Source: Allomesorhizobium sp043769475
GTDB lineage: Bacteria > Pseudomonadota > Alphaproteobacteria > Rhizobiales > Rhizobiaceae
Assembly (NCBI RefSeq): GCF_043769475.1
Contig: NZ_CP171729.1
Coordinates: 5,952,001 to 6,016,000 of the forward strand
Reading direction: 5' to 3'
Length of the DNA stretch: 64,000 nucleotides
Shown in pieces: positions 1 to 8,648 of the stretch (positions within the stretch are counted from its first letter, which is position 1; each line of letters starts with the position of its first letter). The notes beneath the pieces are model-generated. The model was not told where the DNA came from. It ran no database searches and worked only from the letters and a program-made list of their open reading frames with translations. Made by a program: the position numbers and the translations under genes.

Positions 1-1
1 C

Positions 2-1345
2 GATGACGAGGATCTGCTGCGCGCAGCCACGCAAATGCTGAAGCTCGCTTCCTTCTCCCCAAGCGTTTTCGGTTCGGCCGAGGCCGCGCTCGCCAGAATC
101 GACGAGAACTTCGATGGCCCCGTTGTAAGCGACATCCGCATGCCCGGGATGAACGGCCTTCAGCTGTTCGAGCGAGTGAAGGCTATTGACCCGGACATTC
201 CGGTCGTCCTGATCACCGGGCATGGCGACGTCGAGCTGGCCGTTGCCGCCATCAAGGACGGCGCCTACGATTTTATCTCGAAACCGTATGCGACCGACCG
301 GCTTTTGGCGACGCTGCATCGGGCTTGGGAGAAACGGCAACTGGTCCTGGAAAACAGACGTCTTAGGGATGCGGTCGTTCAGTCCGCGGGCGATATGCCG
401 CTCATCGGGGAGGGACCGACCATGAGCCGGCTGCGCGCAACGCTCCGCCAGATCGCCGATACCGATGTCGACGTCCTGGTGGAAGGCGAGACGGGCACGG
501 GCAAGGAGGTGGTTGCGGAACTGCTTCACCGCTGGAGCAGGCGACGTACGAAGCCCTTCGTTGCGCTGAATTGCGGAGCGCTGCCCGAAAGCGTCATCGA
601 AAGCGAACTATTCGGGCACGAGGCGGGCGCCTTTACGGGCGCGCAAAAGCGCAGGATCGGTCGCATCGAGCATTCGAACGGCGGGACTCTTTTTCTCGAC
701 GAAATCGAGTCGATGCCACCTGCACTCCAGGTGAAGCTCTTGAGGGTGCTTGAGACCCGGCAGATTACGCCGCTCGGCACCAATGAAAACCGCAGCATCG
801 ACCTTCGTGTCGTGTCGGCTACAAAGGCCGACCTCGGTGATCCGGCCGCCCGCGGAGATTTCCGGGAAGACCTCTATTTCCGGCTCAATGTCGTGACGCT
901 TCGTATCCCGCCGCTTCGCGAACGGCGCGAAGACATCCCAATCCTCTTTGGGCATTTCCTGGAACGCGCATCCAAACGCTTCGGCAGACCAGTTCCGGAC
1001 ATGAGCGCTGCCGTGCGCGATCGCCTCAAGAGCCATCACTGGCCCGGCAATGTCCGTGAACTCGTGCATTTCGCCGATCGCGTTTCATTAGGACTTGAAG
1101 AGGTGAGCGCGCCCGTTGCACCCGGTCGAAAGGAAGAAGGGGTATCAAACCTCCCCTTGCCCGAAAAGGTCAGCCTTTATGAAGCGACCGCCATCCGCGA
1201 CGCTTTGCAGGAATGTGGCGGCGACGTCAGGCGGACGATCGAATTCCTGGGAGTTCCCCGCAAGACCTTCTACGACAAGCTGAACCGCTACGAGATAGAC
1301 TCCGCCGATTATCGAAAGAATCGCGAGTCTTCGAAGCCTTCTTGA
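2..1345 (+). CDS. dctD: DctD-type sigma54-dependent response regulator (5' truncated by window edge)
   Basis: The reading frame is open from base 2, where codons read DDEDLLRAATQ, the acidic start of a receiver domain, so the true start lies left of the window. The receiver continues with the phospho-acceptor Asp in VVSDIRMPGMNG. An AAA+ sigma54-activation domain follows, with Walker A GETGTGKE, the sigma54 contact loop GAFTGA and FLDEIES (Walker B). A C-terminal Fis-type helix-turn-helix ends in RKTFYDKLNRY. This order and the C-terminus match DctD, which with sensor DctB switches on the C4-dicarboxylate permease gene dctA, the carbon supply of bacteroids. dctB would be expected just upstream. 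Receiver-AAA-Fis regulators share this build, so the DctD name rests mainly on the C-terminal sequence. Confidence 0.8.
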   Translation, partial: DDEDLLRAATQMLKLASFSPSVFGSAEAALARIDENFDGPVVSDIRMPGMNGLQLFERVKAIDPDIPVVLITGHGDVELAVAAIKDGAYDFISKPYATDRLLATLHRAWEKRQLVLENRRLRDAVVQSAGDMPLIGEGPTMSRLRATLRQIADTDVDVLVEGETGTGKEVVAELLHRWSRRRTKPFVALNCGALPESVIESELFGHEAGAFTGAQKRRIGRIEHSNGGTLFLDEIESMPPALQVKLLRVLETRQITPLGTNENRSIDLRVVSATKADLGDPAARGDFREDLYFRLNVVTLRIPPLRERREDIPILFGHFLERASKRFGRPVPDMSAAVRDRLKSHHWPGNVRELVHFADRVSLGLEEVSAPVAPGRKEEGVSNLPLPEKVSLYEATAIRDALQECGGDVRRTIEFLGVPRKTFYDKLNRYEIDSADYRKNRESSKPS

Positions 1346-1766
1346 CCTCGCAGATCCCGAAAGGCTGCGATGACATGCGGCTGGCGGGCGCATGGCCGGC
1401 TCCATCTCGGCGCTCTGCGTGCAGGTAAGGTGATCTCGTCGCGACGTGAATGAAATCACGCAGAGTAGCGGCGCGCGCAGACGACGTTCGTCACCATGGC
1501 GGTCGCCACGCCACTGCGCCGGCCTTGCCAGGAGTTGATGACGCTGATGGCCTGGGCCATCGAGACCCCCACCGCAGGGAGCCCCGGGGCAAACATTTCT
1601 GCCGTTCGACATCTATCTACCGGAAAATGACGGAACTGATGAAAGTCTATCATAAGCGCCGAGTTTCCTTTCGCAAATGAAAGAAAGCGCAATTGACTCT
1701 CCTCCCTCATTCCGTGGCAGTAGCCGTCGGCCGAGAACGACGGTCCCGCTTCATGGAAGGAAAACT
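1346..1766. other. Intergenic, no gene recognised
   Basis: About 420 bases separate the dctD-type gene from the mocC-like gene. A minus-strand frame near 1456-1590 reads roughly like the end of a protein (SMAQAISVINSWQGRR), but it has no clear start or ribosome site and I do not recognise it. It may be a gene remnant. Confidence 0.4.
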
Positions 1767-2573
1767 ATGCGCCAAGCAACGCCCCGCATTGCACTCGACC
1801 GCGTGGCGGCGCCCCGAGTTGACGTGAGGGAATTTTTCGCGCTTGCCCGCGACCAGGGCATGACAGAAGTCGACATCCGCGATCTGGGCATTAATGCTAT
1901 TGAACGCGGCGTGCCGGCGGCGAATGTCCGGTCTGCCGCCGCCGAAGCGGGCGTCAGGATCATCTCCGTCAACGCTTTGCAGCGCTTCAATGAGTGGACT
2001 CCCGCGCGCGAGGCGGAGGCGAGCAACCTCGCCGATTATGCGGCGGCCTGCGGAGCCAAGGCGTTAGTGCTAGTGCCGGTCAATGATGGTTCGTGGCCCG
2101 CCTATGGCGAGCGCCAGGGCAATCTCCGCGTCGCCTTGAAGGCGCTCAAGCCGATCCTCCAGTCGCGCGGTCTGATCGGTCTCATCGAACCACTCGGATT
2201 CCACACCTGCTCGCTTCGGTCGAAGAAGGCAGCGGCTAAGGCCGTTGCCGCGGTTGATGGTCAGTCCGTCTTCCGCCTTGTGCACGACACGTTCCACCAC
2301 ACGCTCGCCGGGGAGGCGTTCTTCTCCTGCGAGCTGACCGGTCTCGTGCACATTTCAGGCGTGAACGATCCGACCTTCTGGATTTACCCGGATCGCGTGC
2401 TGGGAGGTTCTGACAACGGCAGTCAGATCCGGGCGCTGCTTGACGGCGGCTATGCGGGTCCCTTCTCGTTCGAGCTAGTCGAGGAAACTCACACGTTGGA
2501 CGACCTCGCACGCGCATTTGCCGCCAGCGTCGATCTCATCGAACACGGGCTGTTGACGCGAGAGTCGGTGTGA
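1767..2573 (+). CDS. TIM-barrel sugar-phosphate isomerase/epimerase, MocC-like
   Basis: 268 residues of an AP-endonuclease-2/xylose isomerase-like TIM barrel. It resembles MocC of the rhizopine (3-O-methyl-scyllo-inosamine) catabolic locus and IolE-type inositol enzymes. Barrel features visible are EVDIRDLGINAIERG near the N-terminus, GLIEPLGF in the middle and RLVHDTFHHTLAGE, where acidic and His residues would bind a metal. The start at 1767 is preceded by GGAAGG at good spacing; an upstream in-frame ATG at 1677 has no ribosome site. Its 3' end overlaps the convergent nodD by 38 bases. No mocA, mocB or mocR neighbour is seen, so a role in rhizopine use is only an inference from family resemblance. 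Confidence 0.65.
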   Translation: MRQATPRIALDRVAAPRVDVREFFALARDQGMTEVDIRDLGINAIERGVPAANVRSAAAEAGVRIISVNALQRFNEWTPAREAEASNLADYAAACGAKALVLVPVNDGSWPAYGERQGNLRVALKALKPILQSRGLIGLIEPLGFHTCSLRSKKAAAKAVAAVDGQSVFRLVHDTFHHTLAGEAFFSCELTGLVHISGVNDPTFWIYPDRVLGGSDNGSQIRALLDGGYAGPFSFELVEETHTLDDLARAFAASVDLIEHGLLTRESV

Positions 2574-3531
2574 GGCGCTGAGTATCTAGGAGCGCCTGGG
2601 AACCTTCCGTGGTTTCACTCACAGCAGTCATGCGGGAAGCCTCCTGCAACATTATCTCCCGCATCCAGATGCTTGCCGGATCATTGTTGTGAAGTGCCGG
2701 CCACTGGACGGCCTCGGTGAATGCGGGAAGTGGCAACGGAAGTTCGATGATCTGCAGGGGGAACGTTTTTTCGAAGTGCTTGACCAGCCGAAAGGGCATG
2801 GTCGCTATGCGAGGCGTGCCCGATACCATAGGCGGGATCATGCTAAAGGCCTGAACGACGACCTCGACACGTCTCTTAAGACCATGCTCAAGCAAAAACC
2901 ATTCCTCGATTGAGGGCTTCAGCAAACGCCCGAACTTGGCCACGACGTGCCTCATCGACATGTATCTCTCGAATGAAAGCTGCCGTGGCAGCTGCGCGTT
3001 CTTAGGGCAACCCACGCACACGAGCTTCTCGTCGAACAGCGCCACTCTTGGATGCGCGCTCGACATGATCAATTCCGGAAGAATTAGAAAATCGACCTCA
3101 CCGCGCCGGAGGAGCTCATCGGGGTCGTCGTCGAGAGGCATCAATTCGAAGCTGACGGCGGGTGCTTCGCGTGCAACACGCTCCACGACCTTTTCAAAAA
3201 ACACCAATGTGACGAAATCGGAAAGAATGATCCTGAAGCGGCGGTCGGATTGAGCCGGGTTAAACGGATCCCAAGTCATAATCGAGCACTGGATGCGCAG
3301 GAGCGCGTCGCGAACTGCCGGGGCGAGTGATTCTGCACGCGGCGTTAGAACACGTTCTCGGCCGCTCATCGCAAATAGTTCATCGCGGAAAAAATCGCGC
3401 AGCCGGGTGACCGCCGCACTCATAGCCGGCTGACTGAGGTTGATGCTGCGCGCCGCCTCCGTGAGATTGCGCTCTGTCAGCAGCGCGTCCAGCACAACCA
3501 GGAGATTTAGATCAAGCCCTTTGAACCGCAT
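2536..3531 (-). CDS. nodD: NodD, LysR-family activator of nod genes (copy 1)
   Basis: 331-residue LysR regulator starting MRFKGLDLNLLVVLDALL, with an N-terminal winged helix-turn-helix (SLSQPAMSAA-type recognition helix) and a C-terminal flavonoid-sensing domain. NodD binds nod boxes and activates nod operons in response to plant flavonoids. It is very close to the second copy at 6768-7736 over almost the whole length. The last ~25 residues differ from the second copy and run into the 3' end of the convergent mocC-like gene, so the original stop seems to have been lost. It is divergent from a degenerate nod box at 3542-3594, but no intact nod gene follows that box; only nodA and nodE scraps do. 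Confidence 0.9.
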   Translation of the reverse strand: MRFKGLDLNLLVVLDALLTERNLTEAARSINLSQPAMSAAVTRLRDFFRDELFAMSGRERVLTPRAESLAPAVRDALLRIQCSIMTWDPFNPAQSDRRFRIILSDFVTLVFFEKVVERVAREAPAVSFELMPLDDDPDELLRRGEVDFLILPELIMSSAHPRVALFDEKLVCVGCPKNAQLPRQLSFERYMSMRHVVAKFGRLLKPSIEEWFLLEHGLKRRVEVVVQAFSMIPPMVSGTPRIATMPFRLVKHFEKTFPLQIIELPLPLPAFTEAVQWPALHNNDPASIWMREIMLQEASRMTAVSETTEGSQALLDTQRLTPTLASTARVR

Positions 3532-3541
3532 GTCTTCAGCT

Positions 3542-3594
3542 ATCCATAGTGTGGATTCCTTTCACGAACGATTCTATCATTTTTCCAGAATCTT
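3542..3594 (+). promoter_or_regulatory. Nod box 1 (degenerate)
   Basis: The left half ATCCATAGTGTGGAT (3542-3556) has the LysR pattern ATC-N9-GAT and is identical to the good nod box at 7747. The right half (CGAACGATTC...) is shorter and diverged. It sits 11 bases upstream of nodD copy 1 on the divergent strand. It now faces only gene remnants and then maeB. Confidence 0.75.
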
Positions 3595-3694
3595 GCATGG
3601 ACAAAGCACCTGACGCGCACCGATCACCCATTGCCTCTATCGCGTGACGAGTGCGTCAAAAAAGAGCCCGAAAAGAGAATCTTTCCTGACGTGA

Positions 3695-3722
3695 CATGCT
3701 GGGAAATGAGTTGCAATTGGGA
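3695..3722 (+). pseudogene. nodA: nodA 5' remnant
   Basis: Bases 3697-3720 match the start of the intact nodA (8088-8112, encoding CWEHELQL) with one gap and one substitution. The gap puts the fragment out of frame. The position, just after a nod box divergent from nodD, is where nodA belongs. The match is short, so the call leans on this synteny. Confidence 0.55.
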
Positions 3723-3757
3723 AGCGATCGAAGAAATCTACCGCACCCTCCTACAGC

Positions 3758-3960
3758 GTGCCCAGGCGATGCCGAGCGCTGCGCGGGCCGGTCTTCGGCG
3801 TCACCTCTGCCAGCGTTTCGGCCAACGATGCGATCGCTTCGGCGGTGGATCAGATCAGGCTCGGTCGTGCTGACGTGATGTTGCCGGCGGCAGTGATGCG
3901 CCGGTGTTATGGACATGCTGAGAGCCCGGAACAACGTGCAGGACCTATTTCGAACCTCGA
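3758..3960 (+). pseudogene. nodE: nodE fragment (beta-ketoacyl synthase), frameshifted
   Basis: The frame from 3785 reads GPVFGVTSASVSANDAIASA and then AVDQIRLGRADVML, the active-site region of NodE/FabF-type beta-ketoacyl synthases. Here the cysteine position of the usual TSACAS motif reads TSASVS. After about 3885 the homology moves to another frame (AGGSDAPVLWTC, then EPGTTCR), as expected for a decayed copy. NodE with NodF makes the polyunsaturated acyl chains found on some Nod factors. No nodF is recognised nearby. The fragment ends before maeB. Confidence 0.6.
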
Positions 3961-4070
3961 AAGCGAACCAGCGCGACGGTGCTGGTCGCGTAAACGTCAA
4001 TTGGACACATCGAAAATTCCATCGCACGTGTTTAAGGAGGCGAAAGACGAACAAAGCGAGGGAGCGCCCA

Positions 4071-6395
4071 ATGGAAGCCACCGAGACCGAAGCCGGACGC
4101 TCCGACCTGGAAGATGCCGCACTTTTTTTCCACAAACACCCGACGCCGGGCAAGCTGGAAATCCAGGCTACCAAGCCGCTGGGAAACCAGCGCGACCTGG
4201 CGCTCGCCTACTCGCCGGGCGTCGCCGCCCCCTGCCTCGCGATAAGAGACGATCCGGCGACCGCCGCCGACTACACGGCGCGCGCCAATCTGGTGGCGGT
4301 GATCTCCAACGGGTCGGCCGTGCTCGGTCTCGGCAATATCGGTCCGCTCGCTTCCAAGCCGGTGATGGAGGGCAAGGCCGTCCTGTTCAAGAAATTCGCC
4401 GGCATCGACGTCTTCGACATCGAGATCGACGCGCCGGAGATCGAGCGCATGGTCGAGACAGTGGCTGCTCTGGAGCCGACTTTCGGCGGCATCAATCTGG
4501 AGGACATCAAGGCGCCGGAATGCTTCGAGGTTGAGGAGCAGCTCAAGGCGCGGATGAAGATCCCGGTTTTCCACGACGACCAGCACGGCACGGCGATAAT
4601 CGTCGCGGCCGCGGTGCTCAACGGCCTGGAATTCGCCGGCAAGAAGATCGAGGACATCAAGATCGTCACTTCGGGCGCGGGCGCGGCAGCGCTTGCCTGC
4701 CTCAATCTGCTCGTATCGCTCGGCGCGAAGGTCGAAAACATCTGGGTCACCGACCGTTTCGGCGTCGCCTACAAGGACCGGCTGGACGAGATGGACCGCT
4801 GGAAAGACCCATATGTGAAGGACACCGAGGCGCGCACGCTGGCCGACGTGATTACCGGCGCCGACGTGTTCCTCGGCCTGTCGGCCGCCGGGGTGCTGAA
4901 GCCCGAACTGTTGAAGCACATGGCGGAAAAGCCGCTGATCCTGGCGCTCGCCAATCCGAACCCCGAGATCATGCCGGAGGAGGCTCGCGCGGCAAGGCCG
5001 GACGCGATGATCTGCACCGGGCGTTCGGATTTTCCCAACCAGGTCAACAACGTACTCTGCTTTCCTTATATCTTCCGCGGAGCGCTGGATTGCGGCGCGA
5101 GCGCCATCAACGAGGCGATGAAAATGGCGGCGGTGAAGGCCATCGCAGCCTTGGCGCGGGAGGAACCGTCCGACGTCGCGGCCCGCGCCTATTCCGGCGA
5201 GACGCCGACCTTCGGCCCGGATTTTCTCATCCCCTCGCCTTTCGATCCCCGGCTGATCCTGAGGATCGCGCCGGCGGTTGCGAAAGCCGCCTGCGAGACC
5301 GGCGTCGCAACCCGGCCTATCACCGATTTCCCCGCCTATGTCGACCGGCTGAACCGCTTCGTCTTCCGCTCCGGCCTAGTCATGAAGCCGGTGTTCTCGA
5401 CGGCCAAGACGGCGGCATCGAAGCGGGTCATCTATGCCGACGGCGAGGACGAGCGGGTCCTTCGCGCCGCGCAGGTGGTGATCGAGGAAGGCATCGCCGA
5501 GCCTATCCTGATCGGCCGGCCGCATGTCGTTGACGTGCGGCTGAAGCGCTACGGGCTGCGCATCAGGTCGGGAACGGATTTCGAACTGGTCAACCCAGAG
5601 GATGACCCCCGCTACCGCCATTATGTCGACCTCCTTATCGAATTGGGCGGCCGCCGCGGGGTGACGCAGGAAGCCGCTCGCACCTTGGTGCGCACGAATA
5701 CCACCGTGATTGCAGCGCTCGCGCTCAAGCGGGGCGACGCGCATGCGATGATCTGCGGGCTGGAAGGCCGGTTCGAGCGCCATCTGCGCAACGTCACGCT
5801 GATCATCGGACCCCGCGAAGGCGTCCGCGACCGCGACCTCTCCGCGCTCTCGATGCTTATCTCGACGCGCGGCGCCACCTTCTTCACCGATACCTATGTG
5901 AGCGTGGATCCGACGGCGGAAGAGATCGCCGAAATGACGGTGCTGGCGGCTGAGGAGATCAGCCGCTTCGGGATCGAGCCGAAGGCGGCGCTGCTGTCGC
6001 ACTCGAATTTCGGCTCACGCGATTCGCCGAGCGCGCTGAAGATGCGGGAGGCTGCGGAGATCCTGAAGAAGATCGCCCCGGATCTGCAGAGCGATGGCGA
6101 AATGCATGCCGATTCGGCGTTGTCGGAATTGCTGCGCCAGCGTGTTTTTCCGCATTCGGCGCTGAAGGGCGAAGCCAACCTGCTGGTATTTCCGAATTTG
6201 GATTCGGCCAACATTGCGCTCACCGCGGTCAAGCAGATGATGGACGCGCTGCATGTCGGGCCGATCCTGCTCGGCACCGACAAACCGGCGCACATCCTGA
6301 CGCCGTCGGTGACCTCGCGCGGCATCGTCAACATGACTGCCCTGGCGGTCGTCGAAGCCTCGCAGAAGGCTGTCGCGACGCTGAGGACGGGCTGA
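4071..6395 (+). CDS. maeB: NADP-dependent malic enzyme with C-terminal phosphotransacetylase-like domain
   Basis: 774 residues. The N-terminal ~430 residues are malic enzyme (SPGVAAPCLAI, a VFHDDQHGTAI metal/substrate loop, TSGAGAAALACL nucleotide site). The C-terminal ~330 residues are a phosphotransacetylase-like domain (VIYADGEDERVLRAAQ, ALLSHSNFGS). It converts malate to pyruvate and CO2, making acetyl-CoA possible in dicarboxylate-fed bacteroids, and the PTA-like part is thought to be regulatory. The domain build is standard for alphaproteobacterial MaeB (Dme/Tme). The start at 4071 is where homology begins; an AGGAGG at 4035-4040 is rather far upstream and GAGGGA is nearer. It stands between two nodD copies, which is not a usual place for a central-metabolism gene. 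Confidence 0.9.
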   Translation: MEATETEAGRSDLEDAALFFHKHPTPGKLEIQATKPLGNQRDLALAYSPGVAAPCLAIRDDPATAADYTARANLVAVISNGSAVLGLGNIGPLASKPVMEGKAVLFKKFAGIDVFDIEIDAPEIERMVETVAALEPTFGGINLEDIKAPECFEVEEQLKARMKIPVFHDDQHGTAIIVAAAVLNGLEFAGKKIEDIKIVTSGAGAAALACLNLLVSLGAKVENIWVTDRFGVAYKDRLDEMDRWKDPYVKDTEARTLADVITGADVFLGLSAAGVLKPELLKHMAEKPLILALANPNPEIMPEEARAARPDAMICTGRSDFPNQVNNVLCFPYIFRGALDCGASAINEAMKMAAVKAIAALAREEPSDVAARAYSGETPTFGPDFLIPSPFDPRLILRIAPAVAKAACETGVATRPITDFPAYVDRLNRFVFRSGLVMKPVFSTAKTAASKRVIYADGEDERVLRAAQVVIEEGIAEPILIGRPHVVDVRLKRYGLRIRSGTDFELVNPEDDPRYRHYVDLLIELGGRRGVTQEAARTLVRTNTTVIAALALKRGDAHAMICGLEGRFERHLRNVTLIIGPREGVRDRDLSALSMLISTRGATFFTDTYVSVDPTAEEIAEMTVLAAEEISRFGIEPKAALLSHSNFGSRDSPSALKMREAAEILKKIAPDLQSDGEMHADSALSELLRQRVFPHSALKGEANLLVFPNLDSANIALTAVKQMMDALHVGPILLGTDKPAHILTPSVTSRGIVNMTALAVVEASQKAVATLRTG

Positions 6396-6498
6396 ACGCC
6401 AGGCCCAACGGTTGGCTAGACGCCAAAGAAACAGCTAACCTTCCGCATTGGGATTCTGCGTGAATGGCGGACCGGCAATGCGGGAGGGATCGGCACGG

Positions 6499-6793
6499 AT
6501 GGCGGCGGGCGGACGAACGCTGAGACGAGCCATTGCGCTGGCAGCGGTCGCCCTCACCGTTGCGACCCGCACCGGCCCTGGCGGACGCCCGCCTTTGCCG
6601 CCAGCTTGAGGCCCAACTAGCCGCGACCGGCAACCCCGACGGATCGGCGGCACTCTACAAATCTAACCCGCAATGTTTCTCGGTCTGGCCGTTCAGCGAC
6701 GAGGCTGCGCAACGAACGGTCAAGGTCAATGCCAGGCCAGTTTTGCTGAAGTTCACAACGCCCGCTCCTAGACCAAGGGCAGCTCCGGGCTAA
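6499..6793 (+). pseudogene. DUF2865-like secreted protein remnant, frameshifted
   Basis: An ATG at 6499 opens a frame reading like a signal peptide (RRAIALAAVALTVA) that stops after ~36 codons. The next frame continues with ALADARLCRQLEAQLAATG, typical of DUF2865-type alphaproteobacterial proteins of unknown function. A one-base shift would join the two parts. The remainder ends abruptly against the nodD copy 2 tail. Confidence 0.4.
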
Positions 6794-7736
6794 AGACACA
6801 AGGAGCGCGTGTGACCTCCGGGGTCTTGCGTGGAGTAGCCATGCGGGACGCCTCCTGCAACATTATCTCCCTCATCCAGACGCTTGCCGGATCGCTGTCG
6901 TGAAGGGCAGGCCATTGGACGGCCTCGGTGAATTCGGGAAGTGGCAACGGAAGTTCGATGATCTGCAGCGGGAACGTTTGTTCGAAATGCTTTACCAGCC
7001 GGAAGGGCATGGTCGCTATACGATCGGTGCCTGATACCATGGGCGGTATCATGCTGAAGGCCTGCACGGTGACCTCGACACGTGCCTTAACGCCATGTTC
7101 ACGCACAAACCATTCCTGAGGTTTCCGCATACGCCCGAACTTAACAGAAACGTGTTTCATTGATATATATTTCTCGAACGAAAGCTGCCGTGGCAGCTGC
7201 CTATTCCTGGCGCAGCCCACGCACACGAGCCTCTCGTCGAACAGCGCCACTCTTGGATGCGCGCTTGACATGAACAATTCCGGAACGATGAGAAAATCGA
7301 TGTCACCGCGCCGCAGGAGCTCGTCGGGGTCGTCGTCGAGAGGCAACATTTCGAAGCTGACGGCGGGTGCTTCGCGTGCAACACGCTCCACGACCTTTTC
7401 AAAAAACACCAGTGTGACGAAATCGGAAAGAACGATCCTGAAGCGGCGGTCGGATTGAGCCGGGTTAAACGGATCGCTAGAAATGATCGAGCCCTGGATG
7501 CGTAGGAGCGCATCGCGAACTGCCGGGGCGAGTGCTTCTGCACGTGGCGTTAGAATACGTTCGCGGCCGCTCATCGCAAATAGCTCGTCGCGGAAAAAAT
7601 CGCGCAGCCGGGCGACGGCCGCACTCATAGCCGGCTGACTGAGGTTAATGCGCCGCGCTGCCTCTGTGAGATTGCGCTCTGTCAGCAGTGCGTCCAGCAC
7701 AACCAGGAGATTTAGATCAAGCCCTTTGAACCGCAT
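6768..7736 (-). CDS. nodD: NodD, LysR-family activator of nod genes (copy 2)
   Basis: 322 residues beginning MRFKGLDLNLLVVLDALL, with the LysR helix-turn-helix and inducer domain of NodD. It is nearly the same as copy 1 but one residue shorter in the KPQEWF region and with its own C-terminal tail. The start at 7736 is chosen because it matches NodD starts; the frame is open further upstream into the nod box. It is divergently arranged with a strong nod box and intact nodABC, so this copy is the one positioned to drive and autoregulate from the shared intergenic region. Two nodD copies often differ in flavonoid response. Confidence 0.93.
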   Translation of the reverse strand: MRFKGLDLNLLVVLDALLTERNLTEAARRINLSQPAMSAAVARLRDFFRDELFAMSGRERILTPRAEALAPAVRDALLRIQGSIISSDPFNPAQSDRRFRIVLSDFVTLVFFEKVVERVAREAPAVSFEMLPLDDDPDELLRRGDIDFLIVPELFMSSAHPRVALFDERLVCVGCARNRQLPRQLSFEKYISMKHVSVKFGRMRKPQEWFVREHGVKARVEVTVQAFSMIPPMVSGTDRIATMPFRLVKHFEQTFPLQIIELPLPLPEFTEAVQWPALHDSDPASVWMREIMLQEASRMATPRKTPEVTRAPCVFSPELPLV

Positions 7737-7746
7737 GTCTTCAGTT

Positions 7747-7799
7747 ATCCATAGTGTGGATGCGTCTAATCGAAACAAACGATTTTACCGGTTTTGCAG
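7747..7799 (+). promoter_or_regulatory. Nod box 2 (good match), drives nodABC
   Basis: The box starts with ATCCATAGTGTGGAT (7747-7761, ATC-N9-GAT). It continues with the conserved ATCGAAACAA and CGATTTTACC segments and ends TTGCAG at 7799. It lies between divergent nodD copy 2 and nodA, with about 260 bases of leader before nodA. Confidence 0.92.
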
Positions 7800-8060
7800 A
7801 ACGTCGCATAGGGACAAGTCAAATAAGCCCTCAAAGGAAGTTGTCGATGTTTGCGTTAGCTCCGAGGAGCATTTTCGCCTCCGCGGAGCATTTTCTGGTG
7901 CACGCCTTCCGGTATACGCCGAACGTCAACCAAGCCGCATGTCCATTGCGGCTGGGTTCTTCGGTGGTCCGCGCAAGCTATGTCGCGTCGGCTCGATGCG
8001 ACAAGCTCTTCCTGCGTAGGCGCTTACCTCAAGAAACGGCAATAAAGACGAGGTCTTTCC

Positions 8061-8648
8061 ATGCGCTCTGACATACGGTGGCGGTTGTGCTGGGAACATG
8101 AGTTGCAACTGGCCGACCATGCCGAACTCTCCGACTTCTTCCGCAAGAGCTATGGACGGATTGGGGCCTTCAACGCAAAGCCATTCGAAGGCGGCCGCAG
8201 TTGGGCCGGTGCGAGACCGGAATTCCGCGCAATCGGCTACGACGCGCACGGCGTGGCCGCTCATATGGGCATACTGCGCCGCTTCATCAAAGTTGGCGGG
8301 GTCGATCTATTGGTGGCCGAACTGGGCTTGTACGGGGTCCGTGCGGCTGTTGGACTGGGAATCAGCTTTTCACTGCGCGCTGTGTTTCCAGTGCTGCAGC
8401 AGCTTGGGGTTCCATTCGCTTTCGGCACGGTTCGGCACGCGATGCGGAACCATGTTGAGAGGTTCTGCCGAGGCGGTCTGGCGACCGTTATGTCGGGCGT
8501 TCGCATACGGTCGACCCTCGCAGATATGCGTCTCGACCTGCCGCCCACCCGCGTCCAGGACCTGCTCGTCTTCGTTATGCCGATTGGACGCCCGATCGGC
8601 GAGTGGCCGTCCGGCGCCCTCATTGATCGAAACGGTCCGGAGCTATGA
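8061..8648 (+). CDS. nodA: NodA, Nod factor N-acyltransferase
   Basis: 195 residues with the full NodA pattern: RLCWEHELQLADHAEL, NAKPFEGGRSWAGARPE, IGYDAHGVAAHMG, LLVAELGLYGVR and PTRVQDLLVFVMPIGR. NodA transfers a fatty acyl chain to the free amino group of the chitin oligomer made by NodC and NodB, and its type influences host range. The start has GAGG seven bases upstream. It is first in the nodABCIJ operon downstream of nod box 2, and its stop overlaps the nodB start (ATGA). One residue is missing against the common form at GVRAAVGLGI. The plain length and uninterrupted motif set suggest it is functional. Confidence 0.96.
   Translation: MRSDIRWRLCWEHELQLADHAELSDFFRKSYGRIGAFNAKPFEGGRSWAGARPEFRAIGYDAHGVAAHMGILRRFIKVGGVDLLVAELGLYGVRAAVGLGISFSLRAVFPVLQQLGVPFAFGTVRHAMRNHVERFCRGGLATVMSGVRIRSTLADMRLDLPPTRVQDLLVFVMPIGRPIGEWPSGALIDRNGPEL

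Noticed and set aside
5376..6002. Open frames antisense to maeB and nodQ
   Set aside because: High-GC shadows of conserved enzymes, without start sites or families.
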